A stretch of 5,237 bases of DNA from Deltaproteobacteria bacterium (GTDB taxonomy: Bacteria; Desulfobacterota; Desulfomonilia; UBA1062): contig JAFGTK010000005.1 of the NCBI GenBank assembly GCA_016934135.1, positions 1 through 5,237 on the forward strand, written 5' to 3'. Made by a program: the position numbers and the translations under genes. Under the pieces are notes generated by a model. That model ran no database searches and was not told where the DNA came from. It saw nothing but the letters and a program-made list of their open reading frames with translations. Positions within the stretch are counted from its first letter, which is position 1. Each line of letters begins with the position of its first letter. Shown here one piece after another: positions 1 to 5,237 of the stretch.

Positions 1-930
1 GGAGGCCGCCTCAGCCACAATATTGGCAGAAACGCATCGGATGGAACCGTGGAAACGACCGGCATGAAAACCTGCACGGGGTGTCATCTGGACGGACAGT
101 ATTCAAAGATCCGCAAAGGGATGCCTGAAAAGGCCCCCAGCCCTCTTATCGCTCATGCCGACACCTTCTACAATGCTTCTTTCCATCTTCGGCTGCTGGC
201 ATGTACTGCCTGTCATGTGACCGGTTCCCCTGCCAGGGGGGCATATCTTCTGGATCTCTCTACAGGAAAACCGCTCTGGTATACTGCAGAGAGTATGCAG
301 GCATTCACTGAAAGAGCATCAGCTGCCGGACCTGCATCAAACCCGTGGAAACCCTGGATAGCTGTCCTCGATCTCAAGGGAACATGTGGTGAAAGGTATG
401 TACCGGTAGCCATGCATACAGCACAATGGTTCGGTGAAACCGGATCTGACGGTATAGTCAGACCGATCGGAACGGATACTGTATACAAGGCATTTGAACA
501 GACAAAAGGGATTACCTCGATAAGTGTCTTTAATACAGCCGGAAAATCTATACGCAGAAAAACCGCGGCAACTGAAAATGACATTGCAGGGGTGCTGAAA
601 TCACTTAAACGTCTCGGAAAGGCCAACCCTGTTTTCGTTTCAGATAAGATCTATGCCTACGAAAAAGGCCGGATAATAAAGACTGATCTTCCTTTCGAGA
701 CCACATTAAACCTGCCCATATGGCATAATGTCTCACCGATCTCAAAGAAGCAGACCTTGGGGGCAAAAGGATGCCTGGATTGTCATGATAAGAAATCATT
801 ATTTTTCAATAAGTTAAAGATAGTGAACATAGGCCGCTTCCTGAAAGAAGACTATCCAGAGCCTAAAAAACCGAATGCAGTCCCCCAGATGTCCGAATGG
901 GGGTATAAGCGGGTGCCTTCACATGATTAA
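1..930 (+). CDS. Multiheme c-type cytochrome, C-terminal part (5' end outside the window)
   Basis: The frame is open from base 1 to the TAA at 928-930, giving 309 visible residues. A GTG at 49 could be taken as a start, but the residues before it (GGRLSHNIGRNASDGT) read like cytochrome sequence and no signal peptide follows, so I treat the gene as 5'-truncated by the window. Three heme c motifs are visible, at fragment residues 25-29 (CTGCH), 68-72 (CTACH) and 258-262 (CLDCH). Covalent heme attachment means the protein works outside the cytoplasmic membrane. No membrane segment is visible in this part. About 185 residues between motifs 2 and 3 carry no heme site but include a lone Cys (residue 129) and a Trp/aromatic-rich stretch, so this is not simply a string of hemes; it may be a catalytic or partner-binding domain. 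It is the first visible gene of an operon with a rhodanese and a quinol-oxidising cytochrome, and its stop overlaps the rhodanese start. Its role as terminal reductase or electron relay is inferred, and the substrate is unknown. Confidence 0.85.
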   Translation, partial: GGRLSHNIGRNASDGTVETTGMKTCTGCHLDGQYSKIRKGMPEKAPSPLIAHADTFYNASFHLRLLACTACHVTGSPARGAYLLDLSTGKPLWYTAESMQAFTERASAAGPASNPWKPWIAVLDLKGTCGERYVPVAMHTAQWFGETGSDGIVRPIGTDTVYKAFEQTKGITSISVFNTAGKSIRRKTAATENDIAGVLKSLKRLGKANPVFVSDKIYAYEKGRIIKTDLPFETTLNLPIWHNVSPISKKQTLGAKGCLDCHDKKSLFFNKLKIVNIGRFLKEDYPEPKKPNAVPQMSEWGYKRVPSHD

Positions 931-1699
931 TCTTATAACGACCGAATTATTTGAGAAAGAATTCAATTCCTGGTGCTACCATATGGCTGCCATATGCCTT
1001 CAGGCCATGCTCTTTGCTTTCTTTCCATTATGCGCACAGGCACAGGACTGGAAGACCGTGGATGCTCAGACTCTTCATGACTGGCTGCAGTCGGAACCTA
1101 TAACCCTGGCCAATGTAATGAGTCCCATCGAATGCCTGGACCACAGGATTAAAGGCTCCAGATGTATCCCCTGCGAGGAATTCAACAAAAACCTCTCCAC
1201 TATCCCGAAGGATAAAAAACTCGTCATTTATTGTGAAAGCAAAGAATGCATTCGAAGCTGCAGGTCAGCAGCAGATGCTATCCAGGAAGGTCATGAAAAG
1301 GTGTATGTACTCGAAGGGGGAATGCCAGCATGGAAACATGAAGGGTTCACCCTGGAATCCGAACTGAGGGTGCCCAGGGTACCGATTCAATCAGTAAAGG
1401 CCATGGGACTGAGTGACTGGCTTGCAGATCATCCGGATCATATAATCCTGGATATCCGATCGGAATCCTCGTATGAAAAAGATCACCTTGAAGGCGCTGT
1501 CAATATCCCCTTTTATCAATTGCATGAACGCTATCATGAACTGCCCTGGGACCGCGCTGTCTTTGTAGTTGACGACCGTGGTTTTCGCTCATTTCTGGCT
1601 TCATGCTACCTTGCAAGGAAAGGATTTACAGTGGTCAGGCTGTTCGGCGGTATGGAAAGATGGCGGGCGTTCATAGAAAATGAGGGGCGGGACAGGTGA
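923..1699 (+). CDS. Exported tandem-rhodanese protein (Cys in domain 1, Asp in domain 2)
   Basis: A 258-residue protein with two rhodanese (sulfurtransferase) domains. Residues 21-40 form a hydrophobic export signal ending ALCAQA-like (PLCAQA, then QDW), so the protein is probably periplasmic. Domain 1 spans about 43-143: C104 in IYCESKEC sits at the persulfide-forming position, and the fold is closed by the usual GGMPAW. This domain is Cys-rich (C71, C81, C84, C109, C113). Domain 2 spans about 157-252 and has the usual LDIRS...HLEGAVNIP entry and a GGMERW end, but its active loop reads VVDDRGFRS, with D217 where the Cys should be, so it is probably not a sulfurtransferase. I chose the ATG at 923 because it overlaps the upstream stop (ATGATTAA) and has GGGTG seven bases before it. 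An ATG at 875 would overlap the upstream gene by 56 bases. An ATG at 983 would leave a signal with no basic residue. The probable role is handling sulfane sulfur or a chalcogen for the adjacent cytochromes (inferred). Confidence 0.88.
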   Translation: MINLITTELFEKEFNSWCYHMAAICLQAMLFAFFPLCAQAQDWKTVDAQTLHDWLQSEPITLANVMSPIECLDHRIKGSRCIPCEEFNKNLSTIPKDKKLVIYCESKECIRSCRSAADAIQEGHEKVYVLEGGMPAWKHEGFTLESELRVPRVPIQSVKAMGLSDWLADHPDHIILDIRSESSYEKDHLEGAVNIPFYQLHERYHELPWDRAVFVVDDRGFRSFLASCYLARKGFTVVRLFGGMERWRAFIENEGRDR

Positions 1700-1705
1700 A
1701 GGACA
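1682..1705 (+). promoter_or_regulatory. Ribosome binding region with two candidate starts for the cytochrome b/c fusion gene
   Basis: GAGGGG at 1682-1687 precedes the GTG at 1696 by eight bases, and that GTG overlaps the rhodanese TGA (GTGA at 1696-1699). AGGTGA at 1694-1699 is also a good Shine-Dalgarno match, placed five bases before an in-frame ATG at 1705. Either start leaves the signal peptide intact; they differ by three residues. The overlap implies translational coupling with the rhodanese gene. Confidence 0.55.
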
Positions 1706-3576
1706 TGAACCATATGTATTCTGCTCATAAAGCCCTTATCTTCTATGTTGCCCTGCTTGTATTCATTGCTCCTGGCTCACAGGGCCTTGTTCATTGCGCA
1801 CAAAACATTGACAGTGACACATGCCGGGAGTGCCATTACGATTCAATGTTCGGGCAAAGCTTCGATACCTCGGCTCACGGTACAAACAGCTGTTCAAGCT
1901 GCCACAAGGACATTACCGACCTGAAACTGCACATGTCCGGCACGCAAAGACCCGCACCTGTTGACTGCGGGGCATGTCATTCAGAGATTGCCGGTCAATT
2001 TCTCGAGAATTTTCACTATCTGCAGGAAGATTTCCGCTGTGTCGACTGCCATCAGGACATCCATACCCGCATAAAAGAAACCGTGAACCTGAAGAAAAGA
2101 ACCATCGAGGGATGCACCCGGTGTCACGGCAATGCTGAATACGTATCATCGGGCCATGCAGAGGGTGTTCTCAAGGGAAATCTTGACAGTGCTGCCTGCG
2201 GGGATTGCCATGGTCTCCATGATACCAAAGTGTACCATGCCTCTCTGGAAGAATATCCGGATGAGGCCAGGATGTTTTACAATACAAGGTGCAAACACTG
2301 TCACACGGATGAGGCCATGATGAAGAGAAACAATCTCTCGGCCAGAACCGTTGACTATTACGAAGAGACATATCACGGCAAGGTTCAAGGCGTCGGATAC
2401 TCCACCCTTGTCGCAGGATGCGCGGACTGTCATCGTACGCACAACATCCTTCCGAAGACCGATCCGCGATCCAGCATCCATCCTGACAATCTTGTGGAGA
2501 ACTGCGGAAGATGCCACACCGGTTTCCATAAACGTTTCGTCACATACAAGGCTCATCCCAACTATCGCGACCGGGAGAATTACCCGTCACTATTCTGGAC
2601 CTTTGTCTTCATGGCCTCACTGTTAATCGTCACATTCCTCTTTTTCTGGATTCATACGGCCCTGTGGTGGCGAAAAAGCTATTGGGAGAAGCATGCGAGG
2701 GAGAGAGATGGTGTTCTTCCGGAGATATGTTCGGCACAAAAGACCGAGCACGAACATGTGGAACGGTTCTCGACGGCTGAGAGGATCATGCACCTCTTGT
2801 TGATCTCATCCTTCTTTACCCTTGTTGCAACAGGGTTCCCACTGAAATATTATTATGCCCCATGGGCAAAAGTTTTCATCAGTTTCTGGGGAGGTGTGCA
2901 GATGGCAGGTCTGTATCACCGCATTGCAGCATTTGTACTCATTGTCCTGTTTGCCTATACCGCGTGGCGCTGTTTCCGCTTTATCTTCCCAAAGGGAGTT
3001 GGAATCAGCGGATGGAAGGAGCGTTTGTTCAGCCCGGATTCCCTGTTCCCCAGATGGAAGGACTGGGAAGATATCAAAGGGATGTTCCTGTGGTTCTTCG
3101 ACAAGGGAGAAAAACCGAGATTCGACAGGTGGACCTATTGGGAAAAATTCGATTTCTGGGCTGTATTCTGGGGAATGTTCGCTATCGGCGGTTCCGGAAT
3201 CCTCCTGTGGAAACCGGAGTGGTCTTCCTATATCGTCCCTGGCTGGGTTCTGAACATCGCAACCGTGGTTCATTCCGAGGAAGCGCTTCTTGCAGCGCTG
3301 TTCATCTTCACGGTACATTTTTTCAACACACATTTTGTTCCGGACAAGTTCCCCATGGACCGCCTGATCTTTACCGGCACCTACTCTATCCAGGAACTCA
3401 AACATGAAAAACCTCTCCAATATGAACGTCTTATGGAGCAGCAGAAGCTGGAGGCTCTCAAGCGCAGACACCCGGGCATCCCGCTGAAGCTCATATCCGC
3501 TATAATAGGCCTCAGCAGCCTTCTGCTGGGCCTGACACTGGCGGCTCTCTTCATCTTCGTGCTTGTATTCTCATAA
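1696..3576 (+). CDS. CbcL-like fusion: nine-heme cytochrome c plus membrane diheme cytochrome b (putative menaquinol oxidase)
   Basis: This 626-residue protein starts with a signal peptide (hydrophobic core about 13-27, likely cut near HCA at 33-35). A periplasmic domain follows with nine CXXCH motifs whose Cys residues start at 43, 66, 91, 115, 140, 168, 199, 242 and 270. A first helix (about 299-323) is followed by a basic stretch, so the chain enters the cytoplasm there. Residues about 360-546 form a four-helix cytochrome b domain. H366 and H541 lie towards the cytoplasmic side, and H408 and H526 towards the periplasmic side, which is the pairing expected for the two b hemes of FdnI/HydC-type subunits. 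A last helix spans about 597-624. Geobacter CbcL, an inner-membrane protein for respiration with low-potential acceptors, has the same plan of nine c hemes joined to an FdnI/HydC-like domain. The expected role is to oxidise menaquinol and send electrons out to periplasmic cytochromes. Orthology to CbcL is not proven. The start is GTG 1696 or ATG 1705. It is the last gene of the operon. Confidence 0.9.
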   Translation: MKDMNHMYSAHKALIFYVALLVFIAPGSQGLVHCAQNIDSDTCRECHYDSMFGQSFDTSAHGTNSCSSCHKDITDLKLHMSGTQRPAPVDCGACHSEIAGQFLENFHYLQEDFRCVDCHQDIHTRIKETVNLKKRTIEGCTRCHGNAEYVSSGHAEGVLKGNLDSAACGDCHGLHDTKVYHASLEEYPDEARMFYNTRCKHCHTDEAMMKRNNLSARTVDYYEETYHGKVQGVGYSTLVAGCADCHRTHNILPKTDPRSSIHPDNLVENCGRCHTGFHKRFVTYKAHPNYRDRENYPSLFWTFVFMASLLIVTFLFFWIHTALWWRKSYWEKHARERDGVLPEICSAQKTEHEHVERFSTAERIMHLLLISSFFTLVATGFPLKYYYAPWAKVFISFWGGVQMAGLYHRIAAFVLIVLFAYTAWRCFRFIFPKGVGISGWKERLFSPDSLFPRWKDWEDIKGMFLWFFDKGEKPRFDRWTYWEKFDFWAVFWGMFAIGGSGILLWKPEWSSYIVPGWVLNIATVVHSEEALLAALFIFTVHFFNTHFVPDKFPMDRLIFTGTYSIQELKHEKPLQYERLMEQQKLEALKRRHPGIPLKLISAIIGLSSLLLGLTLAALFIFVLVFS

Positions 3577-3585
3577 AGACATCAC

Positions 3586-3649
3586 AGAACACATACAGCT
3601 GCGCAAAGTTAAAAAACACGGGTATTCGGGCTAGTACTGCATGTGTTCT
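3586..3649. repeat. Imperfect 13-bp inverted repeat across the convergent gene ends
   Basis: AGAACACATACAG at 3586-3598 pairs with CTGCATGTGTTCT at 3637-3649 with one mismatch (12 of 13 pairs), leaving 38 bases between the arms. The repeat fills the gap between the plus-strand cytochrome gene (ends 3576) and the minus-strand iron-sulfur gene (ends 3631), and its right arm includes the last codons and flanks the stop of the latter. It could fold in the RNA of either strand and protect or end both transcripts. There is no run of T directly after either arm, so it is not a classic intrinsic terminator. Confidence 0.45.
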
Positions 3650-4911
3650 ATAAGGTTTTCCAGATACCTGGATCTCAGCATCCTGCCTGCAAGGACCTGC
3701 TTGACCGGCGGGAGCTTGAGAATCACTCCCAGTACGGCTGCAAGGGCACGATGACTCAGAAGGACCCTGTTGTCAAAGATGAGATCCTGCAGATTACCGC
3801 GCTCGACAGCCATCACCACTGCCCTGTGGGTTCCGTTGACAGGGGTGATAACCCTGACGGAGCGAGGTTTCAGAGAAATATTGCCCCTGGTGCAGACCCT
3901 TGCACACAGACCGCATCCGAGACAGCGTTCTTCATCGAGTCTGGCGATTTTTTCTTTCGGTTTCAAAGGATTGTTCGATGATACCAGGGTCATGGCTTCC
4001 ACAGGGCAGATACTGACGCACGCACCGCACCCTGTGCACCCTGCCCCTTCTACCTCTGGAATGAAGTTGGTGGTGTGTACCGGTTTCAGGATTGCAAAGC
4101 GCCTGGCTGCTATCATGGCCTCACAGCAGCACCCGCAGCAGTTGCAGATAAAATTCACCCGCTCGCGAACATTCTCGCCGAACTGTACGAGGTTGTTTTC
4201 ATATGCTTCATGCAAAAGATCCATCCCTTCTTCCGTATCAATCGCGCGTGCTATGCCGTGCCTGATGAGAGAGGCTGCAACCGTGTTGAAGGTCATGCAG
4301 ATATCCATGGGGGCATTGCACGCCCGGCCTTCATGCTGCATCTTGTGACGGCAGTAGCAGATGCCCACGGCCCTGTGAGAAGCCGTCCTGATTACCTCTG
4401 TTGCCCGTTCATAATCAAGGACACGCAGTGCATCCTCATCGGAGATAACCTCCTCGTGAACAAATGCACGCCCCAGCCTGGTTTCTCCTGTGGCAAACAG
4501 ATTGCGTATAAAATCCTCTTCCACGTTCAGATACTGATAGAACAGATCACTCAATATCTTCTGATCGATATCATTGCGTATACGCATCATGGAGAATTCA
4601 AAGAAACCGGCCATGGGAGGAGGCAGGACATACCAGTATTGACCGTCACGTTCGATATCAACCAGGATTCCACGGCCTGCCAGGTTATCAAGGATTCTTT
4701 GAGCTGCTGCCGGTGCCATTTTCCACACACGGCCTGCCTTTTCCGCAGTAAAAGGCTTTATAGGCAGAAGCGACACCAGAGAGGCCTCTTTCTCGCTGAA
4801 GAGCATTTCAAGGATGCTGAACAGGAGTTTCGAGGGGGAAGCACCCTGAGGAAAACGGTTCAACCTGTCCACTAATTGCGAATAACCGGATCTGGTCGCA
4901 TTATGAGCCAT
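3631..4911 (-). CDS. Cytosolic 4Fe-4S protein with winged-helix-like N-terminus and CNCCGCCC motif
   Basis: A 426-residue protein with no signal peptide or clear membrane helix. Residues about 25-98 are helical and end in a short strand pair (GILVDIERDGQYWYVLPPP), resembling a winged-helix fold (pattern judgement). The centre is Cys-rich: C185, C187, C198 and C205 (CYC...C...C), then CNCCGCCC at 256-263. Two ferredoxin motifs follow, C292/C295/C298/C302 (CTGCGACVSICP) and C330/C333/C336/C340 (CLGCGLCARVCT, with Thr replacing the usual Pro), so two 4Fe-4S clusters are expected; the ten central Cys could hold more. I recognise this as a conserved family of anaerobes, usually annotated only as a 4Fe-4S binding protein, with no assigned reaction. 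It may be an electron carrier or a redox-responsive regulator (inference). It converges on the cytochrome operon and is transcribed separately. The ATG at 4911 has an in-frame stop 24 bases upstream, so it is the longest possible start, but GAAGGGGG lies 15 bases away, which is far for a ribosome binding site. Confidence 0.88.
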   Translation of the reverse strand: MAHNATRSGYSQLVDRLNRFPQGASPSKLLFSILEMLFSEKEASLVSLLPIKPFTAEKAGRVWKMAPAAAQRILDNLAGRGILVDIERDGQYWYVLPPPMAGFFEFSMMRIRNDIDQKILSDLFYQYLNVEEDFIRNLFATGETRLGRAFVHEEVISDEDALRVLDYERATEVIRTASHRAVGICYCRHKMQHEGRACNAPMDICMTFNTVAASLIRHGIARAIDTEEGMDLLHEAYENNLVQFGENVRERVNFICNCCGCCCEAMIAARRFAILKPVHTTNFIPEVEGAGCTGCGACVSICPVEAMTLVSSNNPLKPKEKIARLDEERCLGCGLCARVCTRGNISLKPRSVRVITPVNGTHRAVVMAVERGNLQDLIFDNRVLLSHRALAAVLGVILKLPPVKQVLAGRMLRSRYLENLIEHMQY

Positions 4912-5102
4912 AACGGAATAGCTTAACCCCCTTCATATCCCCCGAAAGAACATATAATATCATACTACTATAATAAGGGCATTCATCGAACAGTCCAGTA
5001 TATGAGCCGGTAAATTTCAGTGCATTAACTTGGGCTGATAAATACTATACTCATATTTTCAGGGTTGCAGATAATCGGATAAGGTTTTGATATCCCGGCC
5101 TT
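4912..5102. promoter_or_regulatory. AT-rich gap between two minus-strand genes, probably carrying the promoter of the iron-sulfur gene
   Basis: This 191-bp stretch separates the end of the unidentified minus-strand gene from the start of the iron-sulfur gene. The part at about 4950-4976 is very AT-rich and contains TATAAT on the plus strand at 4953-4958 and 4969-4974, and -10-like AT strings on the minus strand, but I find no matching -35 box and no sigma-54 site. A promoter reading leftwards into the iron-sulfur gene is likely from position alone. No terminator for the upstream gene is evident. Confidence 0.3.
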
Positions 5103-5237
5103 TTATTTCTGGGGACCGCCGAGATACAACAAGGTGTCGGAACGGAAAACAACTACCCCGTAACGGTTAATTATGTCACTGTAGATGCCTTTTTCCTTGA
5201 AAACAATGCCTTCGGGGTATTTTGAAGTATTGTAAAA
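5103..5237 (-). CDS. Unidentified protein, C-terminal 44 residues (5' part outside the window)
   Basis: Reading leftwards from the right edge, one frame is open for 44 codons and stops at TAA (5103-5105). The translation begins FYNTSKYPEGIVFKEKGIYS and ends DTLLYLGGPQK. It looks like real protein, with alternating hydrophobic strand-like segments (IVFKEKGIY, YGVVVFRS, TLLYLGG) and few rare residues, and the other minus-strand frames here are broken by stops. The visible tail has no Cys, heme motif or membrane helix. I do not recognise the family. It lies on the same strand as the iron-sulfur gene, 191 bp upstream of it, so the two could share a transcript, although the AT-rich gap suggests separate promoters. 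The gene is cut by the window edge and is not itself broken. Confidence 0.6.
   Translation of the reverse strand, partial: FYNTSKYPEGIVFKEKGIYSDIINRYGVVVFRSDTLLYLGGPQK

Noticed and set aside
1..51. GGAGG at base 1 and GTG at 49 as a ribosome site and start for the first gene
   Set aside because: GGAGG is 43 bases from the GTG, the frame is already open before it, and no signal peptide follows, so the gene begins outside the window.
213..626. Minus-strand open frame of 137 codons
   Set aside because: Lies wholly opposite the multiheme cytochrome frame that carries the heme motifs; no domain features and no ribosome binding site of note.
2806..3471. Minus-strand open frame of 221 codons, plus overlapping plus-strand frames at 2855-3253 and 2862-3407
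   Set aside because: All overlap the cytochrome b domain, whose helices and paired His residues are clearly the real product; the other frames lack plausible protein features.
4075..4875. Plus-strand open frame of 266 codons, and another at 3770-4348
   Set aside because: Opposite strand of the iron-sulfur gene, which has two ferredoxin motifs; these frames are shadows of it.
4953..4974. Two TATAAT strings on the plus strand as a rightward promoter
   Set aside because: No -35 match at the proper distance and no plus-strand gene follows in the rest of the window; probably AT-rich chance.
5000..5056. Inverted pair ATATGAG / CTCATAT in the AT-rich gap
   Set aside because: Only 7 bp with a 43-base loop in AT-rich DNA; easily chance and no T run follows.

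Overview
This window most likely comes from an anaerobic, respiring Gram-negative bacterium rich in multiheme cytochromes. The kinds of protein present point to a Desulfobacterota (Geobacter-like) or Nitrospirota relative. That placement is an inference from gene content alone, because there is no rRNA or other phylogenetic marker here.

Layout: bases 1-3576 hold three plus-strand genes packed as one operon with overlapping ends. They are (i) the 3' part of a multiheme c-type cytochrome that begins before the window, with three CXXCH motifs visible; (ii) an exported protein with two rhodanese domains, the first with a catalytic Cys and the second with Asp in that position; and (iii) a 626-residue fusion of a nine-heme periplasmic cytochrome c domain with a membrane diheme cytochrome b domain of the FdnI/HydC type, the architecture of Geobacter CbcL. 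A 54-bp gap, bracketed by an imperfect inverted repeat, separates this operon from a convergent minus-strand gene (3631-4911). That gene encodes a cytosolic iron-sulfur protein with a winged-helix-like N-terminus, an unusual Cys-rich centre and two ferredoxin motifs. After a 191-bp AT-rich gap, the end of another minus-strand gene (5103-5237) enters from the right edge. It is only 44 codons long here and I do not recognise it.

How they may work together (inference): the membrane fusion protein would oxidise menaquinol through its b hemes and pass electrons to its own nine c hemes. From there electrons could go to the multiheme cytochrome encoded first, acting as terminal reductase or relay. 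The rhodanese lies between the two genes and is translationally coupled to both, so the substrate may involve sulfur, selenium or tellurium (polysulfide, thiosulfate, selenite or tellurite). Respiratory clusters that mix rhodanese, c-type and b-type cytochrome genes are known, for example the ext genes of Geobacter. The acceptor cannot be read from this sequence.

No tRNA, rRNA, CRISPR array, insertion sequence or convincing intrinsic terminator was seen.
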